55,003 bases of DNA. Source: Methanobacteriota archaeon (GTDB lineage Archaea > Thermoplasmatota > Poseidoniia > Poseidoniales > Thalassarchaeaceae). Both the position numbers and the translations under genes were made by a program. The stretch is from positions 1-55,003 of the forward strand of contig PATC01000024.1 in assembly GCA_002712285.1 (NCBI GenBank), written 5' to 3'. Of this stretch, positions 44,001 to 51,788 are shown in pieces. The first letter of the stretch is position 1; every line of letters starts with the position of its first letter. The notes beneath the pieces were generated by a model. That model worked only from the letters and a program-made list of their open reading frames with translations. It was not told the origin of the DNA and did not search any database.

Positions 44001-44545
44001 CCTGTACCGTCAGCGATATCCCATGCTGCGGTCACATTCGCATCTTCGCCAACAATTCCACCATTTTGTCCGGTGTTGATTAGATGCCATTGAGCATTCA
44101 TTTCGGGATCGTCGAGGACTGCTCGGGGCTGCATGATTTTCTCGCGTTGAGGTAGGCTTCGCTCGATAATTCCTCGATTCTCAAGTTCTTCTAAAATCAA
44201 AATACCTTGTTCTGGGTTGGAGAATGACCATATCCATGCCCCATCGAGAAATGGAGCCATACGAATATCAACATCTGCACTTATGTGTCTTTGAATTAGA
44301 ACAGAATCTAATGTTGTCAAAACAAGCCATTCTTCTGGCGCTCCAAGATCCATTTGTGATTCCGCTGCCTCAACTTGGAAAAAAGCACGCTGTACGGCGC
44401 CGCTGTAGGTCTCGAAAACAGGTTCTGTCTGCGGTTCTCCAAATTCTTGAGCCGTTGCAAGAGGGATAGTGATGGAGGTCAGGAACAGCGCGACAAGGGC
44501 AAGGGCATACTCGCGCATGACTTGTCTTTGTCCATGGAACGTCAT
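41033..44545 (-). CDS. Secreted furin/kexin-type (S8B) protease with P-domain, TSP3 and MopE repeats
   Basis: ATG 44545 gives 1170 aa; ATG 44518 is an alternative, and a GTG at 44602 would overlap the upstream gene. A signal peptide (ALALVALFLTSITIPLATA) and propeptide (to about 140) precede the S8 domain. Catalytic residues are Asp189 (IIDDG), His226 (HGHGT), oxyanion Asn327 (WAGGNG) and Ser406 (GGTSSATP). DDG, SNSWGPSDDGETLEGPGPL and GRGGLGNII are furin/kexin signatures. The P-domain (about 490-605) is followed by TSP3 units and three MopE-like FQDCDD...INPG...GIDxxC units, a Cys-rich segment, a TM helix and a tail ending DDDPWSGR. It would cleave exported proteins outside the membrane with calcium. 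It follows the IPMS-like gene by 10 bp. Confidence 0.92.
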   Translation of the reverse strand: MTFHGQRQVMREYALALVALFLTSITIPLATAQEFGEPQTEPVFETYSGAVQRAFFQVEAAESQMDLGAPEEWLVLTTLDSVLIQRHISADVDIRMAPFLDGAWIWSFSNPEQGILILEELENRGIIERSLPQREKIMQPRAVLDDPEMNAQWHLINTGQNGGIVGEDANVTAAWDIADGTGVQISIIDDGFAHSHTDLSPGYQSADSYDYCSNDGDPTPSSSHGHGTSAAGVAGGRGNNTYGIAGVAYNSDMSGTRLIACGFSDSTAANALSLNDQDNDIYSNSWGPSDDGETLEGPGPLLIAAFESDFTTGRGGLGNIITWAGGNGHGDSDNSNYDGYANARQTISVGAITNSGTQSWYSEEGANVLVVAHSNGGSLGIVTADIPGSGGYNSSGDVARNFGGTSSATPLVSGVAALILDVDPTLTARDVMAILAKSARKNDPSDSSWSTNGAGHEISHTYGFGVVDAHAAVSLAANWTKLQTEASFSSSMSTVSSSIADNGAPVTDTITINQDLRIEYVEVVVNISHTARGDLEIILTSPDGTDSILAEEHSDSGNDYTAWSFGSVRHMDEFALGDWTLSIEDKANGDTGTFDDWHLVFHGVNEGSDTDGDGISDMNETNIHNTNPNLADTDGDGLNDGDELFNESTDPLNVDSDGDGLSDGVEVLVNGTNPNLADTDGDGLTDGQEVLIHNSDPLVFDNDADSDLYYWFQDCDDTDPNINPGRPELLNGIDDDCDMVIDEGYNFIDTDSDGLSDYDEYHVHGTNHANSDTDGDGLIDGDEVNIHSTDPLVVDLDADSDGYYWFQDCDDNESAINPGAIEILDGIDQNCNTEIDETFVTTDFDMDGLYDYEEYHNYSTNHMNNDSDGDGLDDGTEVLQYMTDPLVPEIDADSDGTIWLFDCNDNVSTIHPGATELWNNIDDDCDSIIDEDIDRESGLTQYPSIFIDHTITDSEITLSFSGIPEGVEFNQSWTRDGKLMNETGETLTIPLVDCLNPSNEFESILCVQERITVAYRIHLEDANSTIELGWTVRLIANTPPEPTPEPEPEPEPICEEDDTKPAGDGCNDCVCDSGQWVCTEMACMPADDDDDETTASNEQSNFLDAYGVPQEILIGMGVLFVLLVLALILRGGNRSDHVEAWSPPPIHNRQRIGFDIPEAPNFDDDPWSGR
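41730..42725 (-). repeat. Alternating TSP3 and MopE-type repeats in the protease gene
   Basis: On the minus strand, TSP3 units D[TS]DGDGL.DG.E......[DN]P alternate with three copies of DADSDxYYWFQDCDD..P.INPG..E...GIDDDCD..IDE. The latter is the putative metal-binding MopE motif. Unlike the two TSP3 arrays upstream, these units lack the QW motif. Confidence 0.75.
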
Positions 44546-44555
44546 AGTGCTTTGC

Positions 44556-45812
44556 TCAAACTCCAGCGAAGTTTTGTACGGCTTGCTTGACTTCTTCATC
44601 ACTCATTAAGCGTCTTTGTGACTTAGCCAAATCGAAGAGATGAGCCACTAATTCATCGGTGACTTCGAAGCCATTTCGTTCAAGCCAGTAGATGATATTC
44701 GAACGACCTGACATATGCCCGATGCGAATAATTTGCTCTAATCCAAAGTCTTGAGCCGGAACTCCGCTGTAGATTCGGTCTGCCAGCCAGTGGTCCCCCT
44801 TCTTCATCGCTTTAACGACCGCACTTGCGTGCACTCCTGTCCCTGTTTCAAAGGCATCTTGACCAAATACAGGATAGTTACGTGGAAGTGCAACCTCGAC
44901 ATATTCGTTGGCTTTACGCATGTATTCGTTCAATGTGGTGAGGTCATTGTCGATTGCGCCCATGAGTTTGAGATTCACAAGTGTCTGATCTATAGGTGCA
45001 TTACCAGCACGCTCGCCTACACCAAGAGCAGTACCGTGAATCACATCTGCTCCAGCATAGTAGGCGGCAATATTGTTCGCAACGCCTAGTCCACGATCTT
45101 GATGTCCGTGCCAATTAACTTCAATATCACGTCGCTTGAATCCAGCGTCTGGGATTACCTCGTCCTGCACGAAGCGGAGCAATTGCTCCACACCATTCGG
45201 TGTGACATGACCACATGTGTCACACACACAAAGTCTATCTGCGCCTAATTCCAAAGCTCTGGTATAGACCGCTTTGATATCCTCTGGCTTAGATCGTGTT
45301 GTATCCTCGGTTACGAACATGACTGGAATGTCGTTGTCTACTGCAAATCCAATCGCTTTTTCAGCTGTTGAAATGATACGCTCCATAGTCCAGTTTTCGG
45401 TATATTGTCGAATCGGACTGGTTCCAAGGAAAGCACTAGCTTGAATTTGCATTTCGTGCTTCGCTTGCAAATTAACAAGTGGCTCAATATCAGTAACTAC
45501 TGTGCGAACAGCACATCCTGGCCGAATTTCGTAATTGTTCTCGCCGATATGTGCCAACATTGCATCGATATGATCGATGTGTAGGGGGCCAGCACCGGGA
45601 AGACCAAGGTCAACCTTCTGTATACCAAGAGTTTCCATGTAATCGAGGAGCTCTATCTTCTCCTCGATCTTTGGATTACGTGCCGATGGGCTTTGGAGTC
45701 CATCTCTCAATGTCTCATCGTCAAACCAAATCGGGTGAGGATGGTCTGCTTCATCTCTTGTGAACGTGTGCTGGATGAGATTCCAATCATAGATGAGGTC
45801 CTTCTCGTCCAT
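44556..45812 (-). CDS. 2-isopropylmalate / homocitrate synthase-family enzyme
   Basis: This 418-aa TIM-barrel enzyme of the HMGL-like family condenses acetyl-CoA with a 2-oxo acid if the family activity is retained. It has DDETLRDGLQSPSARNP (metal Asp and catalytic Arg), the paired His in NWHGHQDRGLGVANN, GVGERAGNAPID, and the TGTGVHASAV motif of synthases. The LeuA regulatory domain is missing, so the product ends soon after the synthase subdomain. HGHQDRG in place of the common HxHND[LT]G, and the DETLRDGLQ opening, set it apart from standard LeuA. Leucine synthesis, citramalate or homocitrate production all remain possible. A strong GGAGG site lies before ATG 45812. Confidence 0.82.
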   Translation of the reverse strand: MDEKDLIYDWNLIQHTFTRDEADHPHPIWFDDETLRDGLQSPSARNPKIEEKIELLDYMETLGIQKVDLGLPGAGPLHIDHIDAMLAHIGENNYEIRPGCAVRTVVTDIEPLVNLQAKHEMQIQASAFLGTSPIRQYTENWTMERIISTAEKAIGFAVDNDIPVMFVTEDTTRSKPEDIKAVYTRALELGADRLCVCDTCGHVTPNGVEQLLRFVQDEVIPDAGFKRRDIEVNWHGHQDRGLGVANNIAAYYAGADVIHGTALGVGERAGNAPIDQTLVNLKLMGAIDNDLTTLNEYMRKANEYVEVALPRNYPVFGQDAFETGTGVHASAVVKAMKKGDHWLADRIYSGVPAQDFGLEQIIRIGHMSGRSNIIYWLERNGFEVTDELVAHLFDLAKSQRRLMSDEEVKQAVQNFAGV

Positions 45813-45862
45813 GTGGCCGCCTCCTGTTGAAGAGAGGCAAGGATTGCGTATGAATCTCCCGC

Positions 45863-46924
45863 TTAGGAGGTGATAGTGTTTCCAACGTCGTTATTTCTTC
45901 GTACCATGGTTCTTGCTAGATTCCCTCCGAGAATCGCGAGGAAAATAATTGCGGCCCAAGTGTTCAACGCAGTTATGACTAGACCGATAAACATCAGAGC
46001 GAGATAGTAAAGTGATGCTTTGAAAGAGCGTAGAGCAGTAGGTAATCGCCCGCTATCATCAAGTTTCTCTTTAGGATCAATCCGGAGCACGGTCTGAAAG
46101 TACCAAAAACCAAGACTGAAAGCAATGATTGTCCAGATCAGGCCCCCTTCATTTCCTACAGCTTCGTTCCGAAGCCAAGGCATTGCTGCAATTCCAACGA
46201 GTAAGAGGGCATAGACCTTCATCTCAAGGAGAGTTCGTTCTGAACCCTTGACCCATGGCATCATTGGTACGCCTACTTTCTCATATTCTGATGAACGGTA
46301 GAGTGCAAGTGCCCAGAAGTGAGGTGGTGTCCAAAGGAAAATGAGTGTGAACATAAGCCACGGTAGAGGTTCACCAAGAAAGAATGGATTTGTGATAGAA
46401 AGTTCATTCGCAGGAGTCGCTGCGGCCCAACCGATTAGTGGAGGCGTGGCTCCGGCGATTCCTCCTATCACGATGTTTTGGGTTGATGTTCGCTTCAACC
46501 ACATTGTATAGATGAGCACGTAGAAAATGATGCTGAATCCGGCCCAGAATGCCGTTACTGCATTTGTCATAGCCATGAACCAAGCTACGCCAATAACGGA
46601 GATACCAATACCGAACCAAAGAGCCTGATTTGGACTCACAGTCCCAGCAGGGACCGGTCGATTCACCGTTCGTTTCATGCCTGGATCGATATCACGATCA
46701 TACCACATGTTGATTGCATTGGCACCACCGGCGGTCAACATTCCACCAACGATGACTACTATCATCACTTGACCAGTATGCAATAAATCCCATTCACCAG
46801 TATCTCGCCAGATTTGGGCATCGTGAATCAATACTGCACACAACGCAGTAATCTGGAGGAGGACCAATACGCGTGGTTTCATGAGGGCGACATAGGCCTT
46901 CATACCGGTCGCTGCCTCTGCCAT
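45863..46924 (-). CDS. ctaB: Protoheme IX farnesyltransferase (heme O synthase)
   Basis: This polytopic UbiA-family enzyme of 353 aa attaches a farnesyl group to heme B, giving heme O for heme-copper oxidases. It has NMWYDRDIDPGMKRTVNRPV, the Asp-rich prenyl-diphosphate motif, then LKRTSTQNIVIGGIAGATPP and the second motif region near DPKEKLDDSGRLP. About nine TM helices are visible. It lies 57 bp downstream of ctaA in the same direction, so both steps to heme A are probably expressed together. Confidence 0.95.
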   Translation of the reverse strand: MAEAATGMKAYVALMKPRVLVLLQITALCAVLIHDAQIWRDTGEWDLLHTGQVMIVVIVGGMLTAGGANAINMWYDRDIDPGMKRTVNRPVPAGTVSPNQALWFGIGISVIGVAWFMAMTNAVTAFWAGFSIIFYVLIYTMWLKRTSTQNIVIGGIAGATPPLIGWAAATPANELSITNPFFLGEPLPWLMFTLIFLWTPPHFWALALYRSSEYEKVGVPMMPWVKGSERTLLEMKVYALLLVGIAAMPWLRNEAVGNEGGLIWTIIAFSLGFWYFQTVLRIDPKEKLDDSGRLPTALRSFKASLYYLALMFIGLVITALNTWAAIIFLAILGGNLARTMVRRNNDVGNTITS

Positions 46925-46981
46925 GTTGCGTCACCATTCGATTCGACCATTGAAGGTTGGGTGCAGAGTTCCCAAACTCGT

Positions 46982-48010
46982 TTATTCCTCTTCACTATCT
47001 GCAGCATCTATTCTAATCATTAGAATCGCGGATGAAAATACAAGGAAAATCACAGACGCAAGAAGTAGATGGAGGACCGAAATCCATTCAATAAATCCTG
47101 AATCTGCAGTCCATGAGAGTACGTAGGCTCCACCGAGGAGCACATTGAATCCATAGAGTCCGATTCCCAATGACATAAGTTGTTGAGTGCGTATTTCAGG
47201 TGTCCATTCTGAACGTGTAATCCATATTCTGAGTAGTATGATCCCGACAATTAGAACAAGCCATCGATGAATGAATTGCGACTGTGCGATTATATCTTGC
47301 ACTAAAATTCCGAGGCCCCCGCTACATAGTGGCCATGAGTCTGGAAATCCAGAGACGCCACAGGCAACATTTGCATTTTCTGTGGTTGAAACAAAGGCTC
47401 CCACAAAGAGTACAATTAGGGTAGATAGAGCACTGAATCGGAGATGTGCCAGTGTTCGTGGCCCAGAACCAAGATTCCAATGGTATCCATTGTCCTTTCT
47501 CCAAGATATCCAGAGTCCAATCAAGGCCAGAGTGAAAATTAGTGCGGAGGCGAGATGTAGAGCAACTGACCAATGCTCATTGTCCCATTTCACAGTGATA
47601 TAGCCAAGGAATCCCTGCCAGATTACAAGAATAAGGGAAAGTAGAGCAAGTGTATGAGTACGATTAGCGAGGCTTTCCCGTTGTGCTCGAACGATTAGAT
47701 ACTGTAGGATAACCAGTGGTCCGAGTAAAGCACCTGCAATAGCGCGATGAATCCATTCAGTGAAGATTTCGAATGTAGTATATCGATGATCGGCTCCTCG
47801 AGAATCGATTTCTTCAGGATTATTTTCCCACCATATCGCTTGCTCTTCTGGAGATACATCGAAACCCCATGTTCCGAAGCATGTGGGCCAGTCTGGACAA
47901 GATTCACCAGCATCATAGATGCGAATTATTCCGCCCACTGCTATCACTAATGCTGCGATGAGAATAAGCCCTACTGGAAGTAGATGCCATGGCCCTTTCC
48001 ATTGTGCCAT
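46982..48010 (-). CDS. ctaA: Heme A synthase
   Basis: Oxidises the methyl of heme O to the formyl of heme A in the membrane. The start ATG 48010 gives 342 aa and eight TM helices; the frame stays open upstream but would cross the divergent gene. The four haem-ligand His appear in FTEWIHRAIAG, WSVALHLASA, SQFIHRWLVL and SVLHLLLAS. Extracytoplasmic Cys pairs CPDWPTC and CGVSGFPDSWPLC mark the Cys-containing CtaA subtype. This implies an aa3-type oxidase elsewhere in the genome. Confidence 0.94.
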   Translation of the reverse strand: MAQWKGPWHLLPVGLILIAALVIAVGGIIRIYDAGESCPDWPTCFGTWGFDVSPEEQAIWWENNPEEIDSRGADHRYTTFEIFTEWIHRAIAGALLGPLVILQYLIVRAQRESLANRTHTLALLSLILVIWQGFLGYITVKWDNEHWSVALHLASALIFTLALIGLWISWRKDNGYHWNLGSGPRTLAHLRFSALSTLIVLFVGAFVSTTENANVACGVSGFPDSWPLCSGGLGILVQDIIAQSQFIHRWLVLIVGIILLRIWITRSEWTPEIRTQQLMSLGIGLYGFNVLLGGAYVLSWTADSGFIEWISVLHLLLASVIFLVFSSAILMIRIDAADSEEE

Positions 48011-48045
48011 GAGATGCGCACGGGTGGGGGGTATTTCAACGCCTG

Positions 48046-49032
48046 ATGGTTCGTATGTGTATGTCCCACCATTGGTGGCGTGGTGTGCTCCTTGCCGTAA
48101 TTGTGGTTCTGACCCCCGTTGTGGGTTCATCACCTGTCGAAATTACTGCATCAGTGGATTCAAACATGCCAGGGGCTGTTCTCGATGTATTGATTCTTGA
48201 TATCGAAGCCAACGCTACAAATGGTTCAGGAGATTCTCTTCGTCGTCCACCATTCCTTGTTGAATTACATACAGCAACATGGTGTCTTCCATGTCGTGCT
48301 GCGGAAGTAGAGGTTGCAGAATTAGAAGCAACATGGTCGAATGTTGCTATTCTTCGTCATCATTCATCTAATCTTGACACCCTCTCAGTGAAAGCAAGTA
48401 ATGAGACAAAGCAAGATCAAGGTATTCATGGGTATCCAAGTATCGTCGTTGAAGGGCGTTGGATTCTAAATGGCTCTAGTCAGAGTGTAGATTTCGATGA
48501 CCTCATCGCGAATATGACCTCTTCTGGACTGACGAGAAATACTACACCGACGGACAATTGGATCGATGGATGGAGTTACGGTAATGGTGTAATGGATGTG
48601 GATGTTAGAATTGGAATGGATGATGTCCAAGTCGATGTCTATCTCTTGATGAAGGGTGTGAATGGAGGTCAATTGGGAATCCTTCCCGATACTGTTGTGG
48701 CCGGAGAAACTGATGTTAACGTTAGTCAAAGCTCTACAGTGAGCCTGAATCTCAGTGGTACTTCGATTAGCATGACAGATGATCCAGGACGAATTGTACT
48801 GGTAGTGCGTAACCCTGGACCAGCAATTTTGACACCTGGTTCCGATATTTTCGTATCTGGTGATTACCAATCTGTTCCTCCTAATCCGTCTACGGGTTCA
48901 TTTGCTATGTCCAATCCATTTTTGTTCTGGCTAGCACTTGTTGGTGGTGTAGCTTTCATGTTGCCCGCATTTCAGCACACAGTACCGACATTGTTTAGCA
49001 AGCGTCAGTCCAAAATCGATGAAGAAGAGTGA
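48046..49032 (+). CDS. Membrane-anchored thioredoxin-like protein
   Basis: The 328-aa protein has a signal sequence (GVLLAVIVVLTPVVGSS) and a thioredoxin fold (about 65-165) with the active-site WCLPCRAAEVEV and the cis-Pro segment GIHGYPSIVVEG. A beta-rich region follows (about 170-280), then a C-terminal TM (LFWLALVGGVAFMLPAF) and a short charged tail. It would act outside the membrane as a thiol-disulfide reductase or oxidase. Divergent from ctaA across 35 bp, it could keep the Cys pairs of CtaA or the copper-site Cys of a cytochrome oxidase in the right state. That link is inferred from position. Confidence 0.85.
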   Translation: MVRMCMSHHWWRGVLLAVIVVLTPVVGSSPVEITASVDSNMPGAVLDVLILDIEANATNGSGDSLRRPPFLVELHTATWCLPCRAAEVEVAELEATWSNVAILRHHSSNLDTLSVKASNETKQDQGIHGYPSIVVEGRWILNGSSQSVDFDDLIANMTSSGLTRNTTPTDNWIDGWSYGNGVMDVDVRIGMDDVQVDVYLLMKGVNGGQLGILPDTVVAGETDVNVSQSSTVSLNLSGTSISMTDDPGRIVLVVRNPGPAILTPGSDIFVSGDYQSVPPNPSTGSFAMSNPFLFWLALVGGVAFMLPAFQHTVPTLFSKRQSKIDEEE

Positions 49033-49040
49033 GTAAATCT

Positions 49041-49292
49041 TCAGTCGTGAGGAACTACATCCATTGGCAGAAGATTGCGCTCATACTCAAGCATTGCAAT
49101 CTTCTGAGGATCAAGGACGAAGCGCGTATTGGCTTCATCTACACCGTATAGTTGGATTAGTTCATCTTTGAAGGCCTCTCGGAGGTCTTCTTCAGAGACG
49201 TGAATGGGTGCACCCATGCTAATCTGGAGTGCTCGAGCACCGATGATACGGGCCTTTTCGAAGCGCGTGTGAGATCTGATTGGCTTGACCAT
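49041..49292 (-). CDS. rpoK: DNA-directed RNA polymerase subunit K (Rpo6/RPB6/omega)
   Basis: This small assembly subunit of archaeal RNA polymerase clamps the largest subunit. [20 protein letters not shown] then GAPI is the near-invariant family core, and [16 protein letters not shown] the C-terminal strand. At 83 aa it exceeds the usual 55-60, because about 24 residues ([18 protein letters not shown] and following) are inserted between the two conserved blocks. It stands ahead of a thiolase and converges with the thioredoxin-like gene. Confidence 0.93.
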   Translation of the reverse strand: MVKPIRSHTRFEKARIIGARALQISMGAPIHVSEEDLREAFKDELIQLYGVDEANTRFVLDPQKIAMLEYERNLLPMDVVPHD

Positions 49293-49359
49293 GGTTAGTC
49301 ACCTTACTGTCCGACCGACTTAGGGGGGTGAAATAAGGCCTGCGCTTGGTAAATTTTAG

Positions 49360-50550
49360 TCATTCTACCCGTTCAATTAGCATGGCAACTGCATTTCCGC
49401 CGCCTAGACAGAGCGTCACAATACCTGTGTAGCCACCTGTTCTTCGAAGGACGCCTAGCATCGTCATCAGGCAACGTGTCCCCGAAGCACCCAATGGATG
49501 TCCGAGGCTGACAGCTCCACCATGTAGGTTGAATCTCTCATTTGGGATAGGGATTTCTTTTGCAACAGCACATGAGGCTGCAGCAAAAGCTTCGTTGTGC
49601 TCGAAGACGTCTACATCTTCAACTCCAAGTCCGTTGCGTTCAAGCAATGTTTGGATTGCCGGAATAGGTGCATACATTACCCGAGCAGGTTCGACCCCAC
49701 TCGTACATTGGTCAATGATCCGTGCTAAGATGGGCCAACCGTTCTCAATAGCAAAGGCTTCGTCAGCCACAAGGACAGCTGAACCACCATCATTCAGAGT
49801 CGATGCGTTTCCAGCGGTAACAGTTCCATCTCTCTTGAAAACGGTGCGTAGTCCAGCGAGTGTTTCGAGATTTGTACCTTCTCGAATTCCTTCATCATGA
49901 ACAACATTCACTACGCTTCCATCAGATTGCGGCGCATCAACAGCTACGATTTCCCAATCGAACCACCCCTCATCTCTGGCCTTAGCAGCTAATTTTTGTG
50001 AGCGAGCTGCAAAGGTATCCATTTCGATTCTTGAGATATTACATTCTTCGGCAATCAATTCGCCAGTATTGCCCATATGTATGTCATTGTAAACATCCCA
50101 AAGCCCGTCGTAAACCATCGAATGAACCAGTGAATCTGGGTCAATTTCTGATCCTTTGTGGTGATCCCTTACCAAATGAGGGGCATTAGTCATGCTTTCC
50201 ATCCCGCCGGCAATTACAGCACGATGTTCTCCTGCACGAATTGCCGTTGCTGCAATCATTACCGCCTTTAGGCTCGATCCACAGACCTTGTTGATAGTTG
50301 CACAGGGTGTTGAGAATGGTAAGCCAGCACCAAGGGCAACTTGTCGTGCTGGATTCTGACCTGCACCCGCTTGGATGACTTGTCCCATGATCACGTCATC
50401 GATGACATTATCCATCGGATCAATGCTCAACCGTTCTAGGACTGAACGAACTGCCACAATTCCTAGATCAACAGCAGACATCTGGGCGAACAGACCACGA
50501 AATCTCCCGATAGGAGTGCGGGCGACAGCACAGATTACAGGCGTTCCCAT
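49360..50550 (-). CDS. Thiolase (acetyl-CoA C-acyltransferase)
   Basis: This enzyme of 396 aa from ATG 50550 (a TTG at 50574 is less likely) makes or cleaves acetoacetyl-CoA or longer 3-ketoacyl-CoA. The nucleophilic Cys lies in INKVCGSSLKAV, the catalytic His in EHNEAFAA and GHPLGASG, and the second Cys in TLCLGGGNAVAML. This is the full bacterial/mitochondrial thiolase architecture, unlike the short archaeal thiolase tied to HMG-CoA synthase. Fatty-acid degradation is therefore plausible. It lies between TDO and rpoK on the same strand. Confidence 0.93.
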   Translation of the reverse strand: MGTPVICAVARTPIGRFRGLFAQMSAVDLGIVAVRSVLERLSIDPMDNVIDDVIMGQVIQAGAGQNPARQVALGAGLPFSTPCATINKVCGSSLKAVMIAATAIRAGEHRAVIAGGMESMTNAPHLVRDHHKGSEIDPDSLVHSMVYDGLWDVYNDIHMGNTGELIAEECNISRIEMDTFAARSQKLAAKARDEGWFDWEIVAVDAPQSDGSVVNVVHDEGIREGTNLETLAGLRTVFKRDGTVTAGNASTLNDGGSAVLVADEAFAIENGWPILARIIDQCTSGVEPARVMYAPIPAIQTLLERNGLGVEDVDVFEHNEAFAAASCAVAKEIPIPNERFNLHGGAVSLGHPLGASGTRCLMTMLGVLRRTGGYTGIVTLCLGGGNAVAMLIERVE

Positions 50551-50611
50551 GGAGTGGCATCGGGTCACCCACAATGAATATCACGGGTCTAAATCAGAAT
50601 CTACAATCGCT

Positions 50612-51685
50612 CTAATCTTGTGCAAATCCATAGAATCCGGGGTCGCTAATTGGAGGGCGTAGTTCGGACTTAACTAGGATAGTTCGAACTGACCAGAGAT
50701 CAGTGAACACACGATATTTCGTAGTCGCATCGAGATAATCCACGCCGGATGAACCTCCTGTGCCAATTCTCCTCCCAATTATTCGTTCTACCATACGGGC
50801 GTGACTATGGCGCCATTTTACCATGGATTCTTCCAATTCAATCATCCGATCTATGAGGGTACGTGGCCAAGAAAGAAGGGGTAAATCTCGATTGGACTCG
50901 ATGAATAGGAGCCCCGCACGAGGTCGATCGACTTCACCATTGGGCATCAGAAAGTCTCGTGCTCCCTTTGCAACAGCCGCGAATCTTGCTTTCATTGCAT
51001 CAGAATCTCCCATGCCCCAATTAGACATGCGCTCAGCCATCTCTGAACCATGTTGTTCGAGAGCAGCGATATGCGCTTCGACGTAGTTTCGGACCACAAC
51101 CTCATCATTTTCTGAATCGGGAGTTGAACCATCGATAGGTGTGCGACCTAGCCAGTTGCGTGCAGTACTCCATAGGGAGATTTCATTCAACCTTGCCTGT
51201 AGTCGTTCTAAATCTACTCTAGCCTGTTCTGATGTTTCAGCCATCTGTATGAAGCGTTTGAGTGGGTCCATGCCTCCACTTCGATGATTCTCTTCGAGTC
51301 CAATCAGAATCTCAAGTTCCCTCATTTGAGCGGATTCAAAACCTGAGGCTGATCCTAAACCATCGCGGAAGGCGAGAAAATCCTGAGGGCTGAGAGTCTC
51401 CATTACAGACCATTGTTGAGCCATCAGTCGGAAAATCTCGGTTACACGTCCGAGACGGTGGACTACAACTGGTATTGTCTCTTCAGCGACAGAATCTGTA
51501 TCGAGAGTATCTCGAGACTCAGCGAGTTCACGGATTACTTGCTTGAACCAGAGCTCAAAAGTTTGGTGTACCACGATGAAGTGCATCTCATCGGCAGTGA
51601 CGTTTCCATCTCTCTGCAAGGAAAGCAACTCGTTCAAACTGAGGTATTCCCCGTAACTCAGACTCCGTTGTGGCCCTTCGCTCAT
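50612..51685 (-). CDS. kynA: Tryptophan 2,3-dioxygenase
   Basis: This haem enzyme opens the indole ring of L-tryptophan to give N-formylkynurenine. LSYGEYLSLNELLSLQ is the family opening, FIVVHQTFELWFKQVIREL the substrate site, SASGFESAQMRELE the next conserved helix, and KWRHSHARMVERIIGRRIG followed by GTGGSSGVDYL the C-terminal signature with the proximal haem His. ATG 51685 gives 358 aa; a TTG at 51763 would add 26 unrelated residues. No kynureninase or kynurenine formamidase is visible here. The gene diverges from purP. Confidence 0.93.
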   Translation of the reverse strand: MSEGPQRSLSYGEYLSLNELLSLQRDGNVTADEMHFIVVHQTFELWFKQVIRELAESRDTLDTDSVAEETIPVVVHRLGRVTEIFRLMAQQWSVMETLSPQDFLAFRDGLGSASGFESAQMRELEILIGLEENHRSGGMDPLKRFIQMAETSEQARVDLERLQARLNEISLWSTARNWLGRTPIDGSTPDSENDEVVVRNYVEAHIAALEQHGSEMAERMSNWGMGDSDAMKARFAAVAKGARDFLMPNGEVDRPRAGLLFIESNRDLPLLSWPRTLIDRMIELEESMVKWRHSHARMVERIIGRRIGTGGSSGVDYLDATTKYRVFTDLWSVRTILVKSELRPPISDPGFYGFAQD

Positions 51686-51788
51686 ACCTTGACATCTGGT
51701 GCCCGGTATGTAATGGATTTCTGTGGTCTTCTCATAGAATTGAAATGTGTGGGTAAGCGTCAATAACCACTCACCGGTGGCGTCCCTA

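Noticed and set aside
48011..48133. Longer start for heme A synthase at 48133
   Set aside because: The extra 41 residues are hydrophilic, precede the first TM helix without homology, and overlap the divergent thioredoxin-like gene.
48466..48870. 134-aa open frame on the minus strand
   Set aside because: It is antisense to the beta-rich domain of the thioredoxin-like protein, with a His/Ile/Asn-rich nonsense composition.
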